Origin: Symbiodinium microadriaticum
Taxonomy: Eukaryota; Sar; Dinophyceae; Suessiales; Symbiodiniaceae
DNA length: 64,000 nt
Reading direction: 5' to 3'
NCBI GenBank assembly: GCA_001939145.1
Contig: LSRX01000677.1
Coordinates: forward strand, 47,154 to 111,153
Position numbers and translations under genes: made by a program. This document shows, one piece after another, positions 1-10,420 of this stretch; positions within the stretch are counted from its first letter, which is position 1; each line of letters starts with the position of its first letter. Below the pieces are notes generated by a model that ran no database searches, was not told the origin of the DNA, and was given only the letters and a program-made list of their open reading frames with translations.

Positions 1-239
1 ATGTATGCATGCATGTATGTATGTATGTATGTATGTATGTATGTGTGTGTGCGCATGTATGCATGCATGTATGTATGTATGTATGCATGCATGTATGTAT
101 GTATGTATGTATGTATGTATGCATGTATGTATGTATGTATGTATGCGTATATGTATGTATGTATGTAACTGTATGTATGTATGTATGTATGCATGCATGC
201 ATGCATGTATGTATGTATGTATGTATGTACACATACATG

Positions 240-283
<44 letters not shown>

Positions 284-285
284 GT

Positions 286-316
<31 letters not shown>

Positions 317-692
317 GTACATATATGTATATTATGTATATTATGTATATATGCATATGTATATGTATATATATATATATATGTATGACCATACATACAT
401 ACACACAGACAGGCAGGCAGACAGAGAGACAGACAGACATATGAGTATTTCTAGATATTATCTATATCTATATATATATATATATATAAGATTGAATATA
501 TATATATATATATACAATCTTATATATATATATATATATAGATATAGATAATATCTAGAAATACTCATATGTCTGTCTGTCTCTCTGTCTGCCTGCCTGT
601 CTGTGTGTATGTATGTATGGTCATACATATATATATATATATACATATACATATGCATATATACATAATATACATAATATACATATATGTAC

Positions 693-723
<31 letters not shown>

Positions 724-725
724 AC

Positions 726-769
<44 letters not shown>

Positions 770-1008
770 CATGTATGTGTACATACATACATACATACAT
801 ACATGCATGCATGCATGCATACATACATACATACATACAGTTACATACATACATACATATACGCATACATACATACATACATACATGCATACATACATAC
901 ATACATACATACATACATGCATGCATACATACATACATACATGCATGCATACATGCGCACACACACATACATACATACATACATACATACATACATGCAT
1001 GCATACAT
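1..1008. repeat. Giant near-perfect microsatellite palindrome (inverted repeat)
   Basis: The first half is built of ATGT, then CATATA units, then a short CAGACAGG/AGACAGAC block. The second half is its reverse complement, with the axis near 504/505. Base 1 pairs with 1008: the first bases, atgtatgc, match gcatacat at 1001-1008. Translations of the two arms on opposite strands are identical over long stretches. The clearest mismatch is near the axis (attgaatata against attgtatata when folded). The left arm runs off the window, so the palindrome may be longer. Such a structure could form a cruciform or long hairpin RNA. It could also be a fold-back assembly artefact. Confidence 0.9.
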
Positions 1009-1043
1009 GCGCCACACACACATACATACATACATACATACAT

Positions 1044-1074
<31 letters not shown>

Positions 1075-1250
1075 GACATACATACATACATACATACATA
1101 CATACATACATACATACATACATACATACACACACACATATATATATATATGTATAGATAGAATCACATACATGTATATATATATACACATACATATACA
1201 AACACATATATATATATATATATATACATATGTACACATGTAAACAAATG
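1009..1250. repeat. CATA/CA/TA microsatellites beyond the palindrome
   Basis: Further (CATA)n, (CA)n and (TA)n tracts continue directly from the palindrome to about 1235. They have no partner inside the window. No coding potential is credible here. Confidence 0.85.
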
Positions 1251-1480
1251 TCAAAAATATTCATCAATATACGTGAAAATGTAAACGACGGAACGAATAG
1301 GCAAGTCGACAAATGCGTGAGTAAATTAAAAATATTTGAGACAAGAATGATTAAAGAATGAACCACCATATATGTATATCTATCTATCTATTTTCTATAT
1401 AAATATATATACATACATACACATATATATATATATATAGAGGTATATATCTATATATGTATATGTATATACACATACAT

Positions 1481-1513
<33 letters not shown>

Positions 1514-2350
1514 CCCATCCATACACATGCACATGTGAGGTACACTATATCATGGGTCTAGGTTTAGAGGTTTTGGGGTTCTTGTAAGCCTCTATATATC
1601 GGTAAGTTATGGTTCGAGCAGTCTGTCGTGTCAGTTGTTTCAATCAGTCGCGTGCCCAACGTAGAAGTCCTGCACGTGTGCATTTTACATACTGGTGCAT
1701 CGGCAAAAGTCTTTGACTAGCCAATTCATTTTCATGGGAGTTGTTGGTAGAGCAGTAAAGCCACCATACCTTTTAATGTAATTTTCCATTCTCAATTTCA
1801 AAGCGCTGTCAATCAAATACACATCATACAGTGCTTTGTATCTACTAATGCTGTGTTCTCTTCATTTGGTGCATTTACTTGATTTGTGGTCTGGAGTCAG
1901 GTTTTGGGTAGTGCAGAGGCATTGCGTCTTATGGAGGGAGCGAAGACATTGAGGTTTGTGTTGGTAAGATTTACAACATTGTGTCTATTACGCGTGAATA
2001 AACCATGTAAGATGTTGGATTAAGAACCTTGCAAGCTTAGAGCTATCACTCGTGGCGTCTGCCCCCGGTGTCACCCACATGCACCCTATGGCTGAACATG
2101 TGTTGCCTTTCCAACGAACCACGATACATCTTCATGATTAATTTTGTATCCGAACCATTGCCAATTTCGCACCAGTTGAACTGTAAAGGAATTCAGTCGT
2201 GCCAGGGCATTCGGCACCATTTCGTACTCTCTGTTCTTGTATTTGTATTCAGGCATGTCTACGTGTTCCGAATGTGCCCTTACTTTCAACATATTCGTAC
2301 ATGTATACAAGATTTTTGCATGCAGGTATATTTTTGTACTCCCATGTATA
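1251..2350. other. AT-rich stretch without recognised gene
   Basis: Composition is clearly more AT-rich than the surrounding gene-bearing DNA. TA/CATA microsatellites lie at about 1375-1515. A short degenerate telomere-like piece (ggtttagaggttttgggg) lies near 1560. I see no convincing exon before about 2360. Confidence 0.6.
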
Positions 2351-2359
2351 CTTCTGCAG

Positions 2360-2505
2360 CCACCACATTTCGCGTCGAGAAGACTTTGAGGGATGATCAA
2401 GAAGCAAGAAAAATCTATATAGAACGAATGAAGAATAACTTAAGCAAAGAAGAGTTTGAGTGGATAGGAGAGTTGCATTATCTTCCTGTTGATACTAGTT
2501 TTTGA
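2360..2505 (+). CDS. Possible exon or gene remnant, AT-rich, charged helical
   Basis: The last part of an open frame reads as a charged helical segment (TLRDDQEARKIYIERMKN, then LSKEEFEWIGEL) ending at a stop at 2503-2505. Codon use is A/T-rich, unlike the GC-rich exons elsewhere in the window. A second coding-like stretch in another frame follows to about 2700. No family is recognised. It could be a low-GC host exon, a decayed mobile-element gene or chance. The start and any splice sites are unknown. Confidence 0.3.
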
Positions 2506-3135
2506 GAGACAGCCATTGTTTGATGCAGTTTGTCGGTTACATGCGATGAACCATTTCAAACAAGGGTTTTTGCTTTGTGCTGGGATGTGTAGACTTTCAC
2601 CACCTCAGATGAATGTGTCTGTCATAACAAAGACATGTAGGTTCATGAAGAAGCAAGGCAGTATTCAGAGGATTAACCAATGTTACCTGTGTCTGAGAGT
2701 GCTTCTGAAAGCGACATAACATGACGATCCAGGTTGATACAACCAGCATGCATTTTCACAGTGGTGAGCAGCTGGAGCGAAGACACGAGAACAAGTCCTT
2801 GCTATGTTGTATCGCATAGTGCATGCATAAGTGTAAGATAGGCACAGCCCATAAGAGGCTCCGAACTTTGTTTGTAATTGCATCCTTCAGCTTAAGTGAA
2901 CTGTTGTTGGTAAATGTGGATCAGAAGGCTGGGGCTTAGGTGGGTGAGATGTTGAGAGGGGCTCGGTTTGTGTAGTTGAAAGGCACGATGTGTGGGACTT
3001 GGACTGGCATTCTGGGCTTCGAGGTTCTCGATTTCAGGCCTTGGTGGGTTGGGGGCAGCGGCGCCTTGGGTGGACACCTGCGCACCCCCGAAGACCCAAC
3101 TCTTCCAACATGCAAAGACATCTTCGAGAGCCTTT

Positions 3136-3210
3136 CGAGCCCTGAACCCTAAACCAAGCCTAGCTCTAAAAGCACCCCAGACCCCAAAACCCTAAACCCA
3201 AGCCTTGAAA
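3136..3210. repeat. Degenerate CCCTAAA (telomere-like) block before an exon
   Basis: Several CCCTAAA-like units (ccctgaaccctaaacc, accctaaacccaag) lie in the intron immediately upstream of the exon at 3240. The downstream intron carries the opposite orientation (ttttagggatttagggttag) near 3375-3400. Confidence 0.7.
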
Positions 3211-3239
3211 CCTCTTTAAGAAGATCCTGGTCTTCACAG

Positions 3240-5155
3240 GGCACCAAGCGCGATGCGCCCACGGGCGAAGATGCCATCGCCGCCGCCGTGTACGCAGAGG
3301 AACTTGGAGAGGCTCCTGGGTTTTTTTTTTGGGGAGCACTATCTCTACTCGCGTTGAGGGATTTAGGATGACAGGCGTTTTAGGGATTTAGGGTTAGAGT
3401 GTGGGGGATCTGGCTTTTTGTCCTAGAAGTAAAGCTTGTGCTCTTTTCCGTAGTCTGGCAACTTGTTCCTGTTAGTCTTCGCTTTCTGAGTATCTTCTAT
3501 CATGACTGCTATTCTCCGTCTTCTCATTGTCGTTGTCAGTATTGTTAATGTATCGTAAGCAGTACTATCATTGTCAATCTCAGGGTTGCAATCCTTCTTG
3601 CAATCAAGGCTGTCCTCTTTGGTATTCTTGCTCTTATGGTTACTACTAGTTACTGGATGTCCATGGTATCACATCGAGTCGGCGAGAAGTTTCCGAGACT
3701 GGAGGTATCCGCATTGTGTCGGGTCTTGGAACATGGGACCTGCGTTCTGAAGAAGCTATGGGGTGCTAGGAAATGGCTGTCTGACCGAGGCCCCCCGCAA
3801 GAAGCGGCGAAAGAACAAAGGTGCCTCGATGAAGTTGGAGAGCATCTATTATATTATATTATATTGTATTATACTATATTATATTGTATATTATACTCTA
3901 TTATTCTGTTCATCAGCGCAAAGCTCGAGCTATCTCCGGGCGGGGCCTAGACAGTGGCAAAATTACGCCCTACCTGGATCATGAAAAGTGCTCTTCAGCC
4001 CCTTGTTGGTCAGCACCTTCGGGCTGCGTGTTCAGGCCTGCAGGGCCTTCAGTATTGTGACTGCTATGCAGGCTTCGCGATCAGATCCTGAATCTGACCG
4101 CTTGCGCCTTGGCTGAGGTCCTGTCGAGGAAGAAGAAGCCCCGGACCTTCTCCAGCAGATGGCGCAGAAGGCATGCCAGGGAGAGGGGGGAGGCCCTGTG
4201 CCCGGAGCTTGAAGTCAACATCGCCGCCAGGACAGAGAGCTCATGGCGCTCAAGGAGGAGGCCGGGGTTTCCGTGTTTCGGGATGGCTGGGCCCAGGTTT
4301 CTCAGGAGCCTCTGATGACGTGATGCCAAGTGGTAGAGTCTGGTAGAGTCGTAGAGCATGACCAAAAGGTGTGACAAGAGTCTTCAATCTCAGAAACATA
4401 CTCTCACACCTTCGAAACTCTTATCAGCACACCGAGGCCGTAGGCTCTGTGGGTAAGGCAGCTTCGGCTCGAGACAAAGCATTCAGAGTCGGCCGGGGTT
4501 TAGGGAGTTTAGGGTTTAGGCTCGTGACGTGATCATCATAATCTGAGAATGTTTTCCAGCAGGTGCAGCCGGAGGACACCCCTATGGAGGGCGCCGAGGG
4601 CCCTGGTACAGAGGCTCCTCAACCTGAAGCAGCCGAAGCGGAGATCAAGGTGCCCTGGACTGCTGGGACGACTCCGCAAGGCTTATAGGGATTTCAAGAA
4701 GCATCTGCAGAAGCTGCGGAAGGTGTGATGTTCTGAGCACTTCAGGTACCTAAATTTGGGGGATTATTGTTTGGGGGACTTCGTCCCCTTTCCAGAGCCA
4801 GGTCCAAAGGCCTTCGCTTTTCTAGGTCAATGCTGATCAGCGTCTCTGGCTCTAACTAATGATTCGAAAAGAGCGCCGGAGAAGCATTGCAGGGTTCCGA
4901 ACGTGTAAAGGAACGATGTATAAATCATGGTCAAGGCTGCTTGTCGAGGAAGCAAGATCTACAGCAAAAACAGAAAGATGACACAGCGTTTATTCCAGGT
5001 AGACCTTCCAGGTTCAGAAGCCTGGCTAGCATGGCGCCAAATAGTGGCGTTTTCCTTGGATTCGAAGCTCCAAGGCGCCGGCAGCCCCAGCAGCCCCCAG
5101 CATCCCAGCTGTGGACACCGGAGTGGGGGACCCGGATTTTTGGGGAAGCCTCGAG
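3240..5155 (+). CDS. Multi-exon gene for an acidic, Pro/Ala-rich protein (unidentified)
   Basis: Six short coding-like exons follow AG acceptors. They are 3240-3319 (APTGEDAIAAAVYAEELGEA), 4118-4170 (EEEEAPDLLQQMAQK, GC donor), 4231-4296 (DRELMALKEEAGVSVFRDGW), 4563-4649 (acidic, EGAEGPGTEAPQPEAAEAE), 4689-about 4723 (FQEASAEAAE) and 5075-5155 (APAAPAAPSIPAVDTGVGDP). Exons 2 to 5 join in one frame. The composition suggests an intrinsically disordered acidic scaffold-type protein. I recognise no family. The start lies upstream and is not found; the end is uncertain. Introns hold degenerate CCCTAAA and TTTAGGG blocks. Grouping all six into one gene is inference. Confidence 0.5.
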
Positions 5156-5159
5156 GTCC

Positions 5160-5840
5160 TGTGGTTAATGCCGGCCATCTCTTCTTGCTGTTTGTGGGAG
5201 TTCCATTTCCTCTAGTCTGATGTGGGGCGACGGAGGGCTTGGGCTTTGGCCGGGCTGTGTTTTACGAGAATCAGACTGAGCAAGCCTTGTTGCAGCCTGT
5301 TTGGAGCTGGGGCGGCCGCTAATGGGACTATGGTTTAGAGTTTCAGGCTTTCCGGGTTGAGGAAGTTTAGGGAATGGTGGTGGGCCTTTGTTCCGGAAGG
5401 GCATAAGCAAGCGGATACTATACTGTGGCCTTTAGTCGGATGGACTCTGTTTCGCAGCTAGATCGCCCTTGCTAGCCCCAAGTACGAACACGAGAATTCC
5501 CACTTCTGGAGCTTGACTTGAAACCTCGACGGCGAAGAATCGGAGCTTCCCGCCCGAGCTCTGTGCTGCCGCAGCTCAAAACCACATCCGATGTGTGAGG
5601 AAGGCGAAGCCATCTCCGCGGTTTGCGACGTGGTCCCCCAGGAGGGGATGCACAGCACTGCAGCTTTTGGATGGAATTTGGGGCCCAGGTGTTGGGTGCT
5701 ACTTATTGTTGTTCTCGGGCATTCATTTTGCCGGCATGGCTGGAGAACAGGTACATGCCCTCCAAAAACTTTCCCCAAGATCTGGAGGCAGTAGGAATCC
5801 TACATGGGAGATGTGTGACACCCCGACTCCGCCGCAACGG
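5160..5840. other. No recognised gene
   Basis: GC-rich sequence with overlapping short open frames on both strands. None has a recognisable motif or clean exon boundaries. It probably holds intron or intergenic DNA. Confidence 0.4.
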
Positions 5841-5844
5841 TCTA

Positions 5845-5945
5845 AAGGCAGGGAGAGAGAGGGAGAGAGAGCGTGAGAGTGAGTGAGTGAGAGAGAGAGA
5901 GAGAGGTTTGAAGAAGAGAGAGAGAGAGAGAGAGAGAGAGACGAG
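5845..5945. repeat. GA-rich microsatellite
   Basis: Runs of GAGAGA and GAGTGAGT interrupted by short unique pieces, immediately before the telomere-like block at 5998. Confidence 0.9.
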
Positions 5946-5997
5946 AGATAGAGAAAAATCGAGCCTCGAGAGACGATTGGTTTGCCTCTCAGCTCTG

Positions 5998-6098
5998 AGT
6001 CCCTAAACCCTAAACCCCCAAACCCTAAACCCTAAACCCTAAACCCTAAACCCTAAACCCTAAGCCCCTAAACCCTAAACCTTAAAGCCCTAAACCTC
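5998..6098. repeat. Interstitial telomere-like block, CCCTAAA orientation
   Basis: About ten near-perfect CCCTAAA units in tandem (6001-6060 is almost pure), then degenerate copies. This is the plant/dinoflagellate-type telomere heptamer. It is internal, so not a chromosome end. A block of the opposite orientation begins at 6455. Confidence 0.9.
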
Positions 6099-6430
6099 CA
6101 GGATGGGACTGGCCCAGGGTTGTTTTTTTGCTCGGAGCTTCTGCAACCTCCGGGATAATTTCCGGGGCTGTTTCGTGAAGAAAGGTCTTCTCACGAATAT
6201 CGAAGCCCCAAGCATCGCATTATCAACGATGGTCTTCCATGCTGCATCCAGCTCAATGGGAATCTTACGAGCTCATGCATCCTTCCTTTGTCCCGTCCCC
6301 CCCCTTCCCCCCCAAGAGTAGCATCCTTGTCATGAAGCTAAGGTACCCGTAGTATCTTCAAAAGTCTCCCATCTGCCCGCTTCGGCCGCAGCGTTTGGGC
6401 TCCTGGGCCGTGTCGGGTAGGGCCTCGCAG

Positions 6431-6454
6431 CGATGGAGCAGGAGCCTTCCGAGG
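6431..6454 (+). CDS. Putative 24-base micro-exon bounded by a telomere-like intron
   Basis: After a good acceptor (gcctcgcag), eight codons' worth of sequence (containing MEQEPSE) end exactly where gttaggg-type repeats begin (gag g|GTTTAGGGTTTAGGG). It is called an exon only because of its boundaries and the matching arrangement elsewhere. It could also be an initiating exon, since it contains ATG. Function unknown. Confidence 0.3.
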
Positions 6455-6770
6455 GTTTAGGGTTTAGGGTTTAGGGTTTTGGGGTTAGGGGGTTAGGGTT
6501 TAGGGGTTTTGGGAGGTTGTCGGGTTTAGGGGTGTAGCGGTTTAGAGTTTAAGAGAGAAGCGGGTTTACGTTCTTGGGTTTGGGGTTCAAGGTTGAGGGT
6601 CTTAGGTTTTTGGGGTTTAGGGTTTATGCGCTTCAAGGTTTACGGTTTCGGGCAGTTGTTTGTGGCTTGAAGGCTTGAAGGTTTTCGGGGCTTTAGAGTT
6701 CAGGGTTGGGCGGTTTCGGGATTTAGGGTAGGGGTTTAGTGGCTTAGGGCTTAGGGGTTATAGTAAGGGG
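6455..6770. repeat. Telomere-like block, TTTAGGG orientation
   Basis: Begins with three near-perfect TTTAGGG units and decays into degenerate copies (ggggtttagg, gggtttatgc, ggatttagggtagggg) over about 300 bases. It faces the CCCTAAA block at 5998-6098. Confidence 0.85.
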
Positions 6771-6779
6771 CTTGTGGCT

Positions 6780-7230
6780 GTAAAGGTGTTCGAATTTCTA
6801 GTGCCTCAGGGGGCGTATCTCATGGTTTGAGATACATGATTCCGTGGCCTATATCGGGCCAGGGTTTGTCGTTGGCCTCAGAACCTTTTCCGCCCTCAAT
6901 CAGCGCCTTGGTGGGGTGCGCAGGGATCCTACTCCCGAGATCCGGCAGCCGTCTTCTTCCATGCTAGAGCCTCTGCTTCCCCGAGGAGAGTTGCAGGCCC
7001 GAGGTACCTTCTCATTGTCTTGCTGTTCATGAGGAGTCTCCTGACTGGGGTCTGAGATCCTTATCAGTTATAGTAACACTATCATCGCTGATGTCGCTAA
7101 GATTGTTACCGTCATTCGTAGTGTTTCTGGTGGTCGCCAGGATCTTCAAAGCTTGGCGGAGTCTGTTGCGTGCGGGGCTGAGCAGTGGTGTACCTGTGAG
7201 TCCTTGTGGAGTGAAACCCGTATGCTTGTC
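6780..7230. other. No recognised gene
   Basis: Open frames exist (for example 6844-7032) but show no motif. An ATG at 7091 is in frame with the downstream membrane-protein gene. It lies upstream of the spliced-leader relic and is less likely to be the true start. Confidence 0.4.
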
Positions 7231-7251
7231 CCGTAGCGAGTTTGGCTCAAG
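7231..7251 (+). promoter_or_regulatory. Relic dinoflagellate spliced-leader (DinoSL) sequence
   Basis: The bases read ccgtagc, gag, tttggctcaag. The conserved dinoflagellate leader has CCGTAGC, CAT, TTTGGCTCAAG at the same positions, so 19 of 21 bases match. It lies 34 bases before the ATG at 7286, where a trans-spliced leader would sit in an mRNA. Finding the leader in genomic DNA upstream of a gene is the known mark of an mRNA that was reverse-transcribed and reinserted. A chance match of this length just before a long gene is unlikely but not excluded. Confidence 0.8.
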
Positions 7252-7285
7252 CAGCCAGGCTCCAGAGTTGAGACAGAGCGTGCCC

Positions 7286-9114
7286 ATGGCACTTCAGAAG
7301 GGCGCGAGCTCCCCGGTACATGAGGGGCATGCCATCAGTAACCTGACCATGGAAAGCACATTGGCTCAGACCCCTCTGCCCGGTGAGTGCAGAGACAAAT
7401 CCGAAGTTGATGAAGATTGCGACCACGAAGCAGGCTTGAAGAGTCATGAACCGGAGCCTGCTGACCGATCAGAGTGTCAACGCCACGAGCCGGCAAACGG
7501 ATTTTCCAGTCTTCGGAAGTTTTCATGCCGCTGCAACCCTTTTCGATCGCTCGCACGTAGCGTGCAGTTCGGAAAGTCAGCGCCATCGATCAACCATTTG
7601 TCGTTCTTTTCCACAGCGCCGAACAGCGTGGCCGAGGTGATGCCACTGCATGGCAAAGTCGCAGATGTGATCAGTTTTCAGTTGAAGCGGTACTTCCAGG
7701 ATCGTTGCGCCGGCGGGAAATCGGCACTGCACCGCTTTGGTGAGGTGGCCGCAATCTTGTTCAGCCTCCTCTTCTTGCTTCCCGTGTTCAGCTGGACGGT
7801 TTGTGCGCTTGTCCCGCTGGAATCGCCCCAAAGTGGGTTTTGGTCCAATTGGACCTTTAATCTCTTGGTTCATCCTGTTCTCAACTATGTTATTGCTAGA
7901 GGCCAGATTGAGGTAATGGCTCGTGCATTTTGCCATGATGCCCGCATCGGTATTCGCTGGATTGTTCGCTTAACACCGCTGGCCGATGTAAGTGTTTGCA
8001 TCTTGGTTCACCTGATCGCATCCCTTGCCGACGTGTATCCCATTCCGGTCTCACCGGTCACCGTCTGCGTTCCTGGTTGTTGGATCTCCATGGGCGACTT
8101 CTGCCGTCAGAGATTCTCACACCGCAGGTCCGGAGTTTCGTGAAGTTCAACTTTGCCAACTGGGCTTCCTGGCTCTCACAGTTCCTCATACTTGCCGTTT
8201 GGACCCTGAGATTTCCTGCCATGTCCGAGCACTTCCAGGCGCTCAGCACTATCGGGATCAGTCTTGTTATCGCCGTCTTTGGTTGGATAACACAGAAATG
8301 CGGAGATCGCATTGGCCTCCCCAAATTCCTCCTCGCCGAGTTAAAGCTCTGCATGTTCTTCATCGGTCTCTTCTGCTCTGCGTCGGTGATGGAATCAGTG
8401 AAAAGCATCAGGGTGGTTTTCGTCATCGCTATTCTGGATGCAGGCAAAGCGCTGGCTTTGACGGCGAAGCTGCTATGGGAGCTTGTTCAGGCCCTCGAAG
8501 AGGAGGACGGCCTCTACGGTCTCCCCGAAGAGGACCCCGCAGCAACGCACTGCCGTCAGAAGCTGTGCACTGAACTGCAGAAGCATTGGCTCAAGCTTCA
8601 ACACAAGCTCGGAGTTGCAAGAAGAGTGGGCCAGAGGCTGCGAGGTGTTCTAGGACGCATAGAGACCGGAAGAGCAGAGGAGATGCATACCTGTGACATT
8701 TGTCCTGCAGACGCTCGGCTGTTGAAGATCTTGACAGACTGCTGGGCCAGCTTAGCTCTCGTAGAGCTTTGCGAGCTCTTGGTGCCCATGTTGTACATGA
8801 TAATCGCTTGCCTTCTTCGGTATGTGGAGGGCAACCGCATCTACTTCCTGCAATTCCGGCACTCGAGCTTCGCAGAGTTTGAAGACGGCATAGTCGGCAA
8901 CTCCATCGCCGTAGCTGTCGAGGTGGTCGTGTTCCTAGCCCAGCAGATCTGGCTTCTCCGCATGTTCGGTATCAACTTGTTCGAGTTTACAGGCGCCCTG
9001 ATTCGCCTGGACTTTTCATTCTATTTCTTTGCAATGTCCGCCTGCTTGGTTGGTTTTGGGGCCATTTCGCTGGAGCATTTCGGCAGCTGGGGTCTGATAA
9101 GTTTGGTGGTCTAG
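7286..9114 (+). CDS. Multi-pass membrane protein of unknown function, two exons
   Basis: Exon 1 runs 7286-7987 and exon 2 runs 8128-9114, giving 562 residues. The 140-base intron (7988-8127) has a canonical GTAAGT donor and CAG acceptor. Splicing joins LTPLAD to VRSFVKFNFANW in frame, while the unspliced frame hits a stop. I chose ATG 7286 because its context is good (gcccATGg) and the spliced-leader relic ends 34 bases upstream; ATG 7091 is in frame but upstream of the relic. The first roughly 130 residues are hydrophilic. After that come about seven or eight hydrophobic segments, for example AILFSLLFLLPVFSW, WLSQFLILAVWTL, LVIAVFGWI, CMFFIGLFCSASV, VELCELLVPMLYMIIACLL, AVEVVVFLAQQIWLL and FYFFAMSACLVGFG. 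An intracellular loop contains a charged helix (ALEEEDGLYGLPEEDP). I recognise no transporter or channel signature. Confidence 0.8.
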
Positions 9115-9161
9115 GAGCTGGAGGAAGGAGGCGAAACCGGAGGGGCAGGTTTAAAACCCCA

Positions 9162-9437
9162 ATGCCTCTCAGACTCGACTTCGCCTTGTTCACAGTTGCC
9201 TTTAAGCTGCACGGGCGATTGGCCCTTGCATCATTGTTGTGGGCCATGTGTTTCACAGGTAGCGGCAGCGGGGTTCGTGCACATGCGTCCGAGACCGCAA
9301 CAGAAACCCATCGATGTGGCCTGTACCTCGATGGTAGAAACTGTCGGCTGCATGATACAGTGAGTTTATGCAAAAAGCAATGGCTGCGCTGGCAACATGT
9401 CCTTGTCCGATTGAGGTTGATCTCTACGTTCGGTTGA
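9162..9437 (+). CDS. Small ORF, 91 residues, possible secreted or anchored protein
   Basis: Starts 47 bases after the stop of the membrane-protein gene. The first 35 residues are partly hydrophobic (LALASLLWAMCFTG) and could be a signal peptide or anchor. The rest is Cys/His/Arg-containing with no motif. It may be only 3' untranslated sequence. Confidence 0.25.
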   Translation: MPLRLDFALFTVAFKLHGRLALASLLWAMCFTGSGSGVRAHASETATETHRCGLYLDGRNCRLHDTVSLCKKQWLRWQHVLVRLRLISTFG

Positions 9438-9439
9438 TG

Positions 9440-10420
9440 ATGTGAAGTCACTGCTTTGAATCGGTAGAGCTGTTCACGCTGCAGTGGATCCTATCTGCCC
9501 AGCCGTGTTGCATCATGGGCGAATCATGACACGCTTTTGGCAGTGCGGGCCTTCAACGGAAGCTTTGAAGCTATGAACATGTAGCAGCATTTGTGTAGTT
9601 CATCTTCATACACTGCACCCCTTGCAGCCCGTAAGACCAACCCCAAAGCACAAAAGCAACGCAACACTTCCCAAGGGCATTGGACGAGCAGTCTGCTGTC
9701 AGCGTCATCTGCTCCGTTCTTGAGTCCCGGTTGCTGGGCCAGAGAGAGTTAAGGTTTAGGAGCTAGTGGGTGTCGGTTCAGGGTTCAGGGCATAGACTCC
9801 CCTTGTTTTGGACAAGCTCTTTGTGAATCTGGGCTTGGTGCTTCTGCTTGGCTAGACCTACGCGATTGAGATTTGCCGCATGCCAACGTTTCAGGTCCAG
9901 TCAGGTATCGATTATGTACCATGGCTACATATTGTCATCATTTGAAGTGTCACTGTACAGCTGCATAAGCATTTGCACGCAATCTATCTGTGAATGTTCC
10001 TGTCTGTTTGTATATACTGTTGTAGTTTACATGAGTTAGTGTACGAACAGTATGTATGTATGTATGTATGTATGTATGCATGCATGCATGCATGTATGTA
10101 TGTATGTATGTATATATGTGTGTGAATGTATGTAAGTATGTATGGCGAGGTCTCACAGTGTCCAGTTTTGCAAATAGATATAAGTATAAATAAATAAATA
10201 CATAAATATGTGTGTATATATATATATATATGTGTGCTTATATGTCCACATCTGTCGCTCGCTCTCTCTCTCTCTCTCTCGATGTCTCTCTCCGTGCATG
10301 TACATCTACATAGATACACACGGGCATATGTGTTCAAGACCCCCCAGTTTTCCCCCCCCCCCCCCCCGGTTGTAGCTTCACGAACTCGGGGGGGTGTCAG
10401 GCCGGAGCTTGCGCCGTCAG
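9440..10420. other. Intergenic; ATGT/TA/TC microsatellites at 10047-10300
   Basis: No exon recognised. (ATGT)n lies at about 10050-10110, TA-rich tracts at about 10185-10235, a (TC)n tract at 10257-10290, and a poly-C run near 10353-10367. A degenerate telomere-like piece lies near 9750-9790. Confidence 0.6.

Noticed and set aside
5..1254. Long Tyr/Cys/Met/His open frames on both strands
   Set aside because: They are translations of ATGT/CATA/TA microsatellites, open in all frames by repeat arithmetic; no protein is implied.
5998..6770. Chromosome end (true telomere)
   Set aside because: Both orientations occur internally with genes on either side; repeats are degenerate away from the core.
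8588..8600. Second spliced-leader-like piece (attggctcaag)
   Set aside because: Only 11 bases match and it lies inside the coding exon in frame; likely chance.
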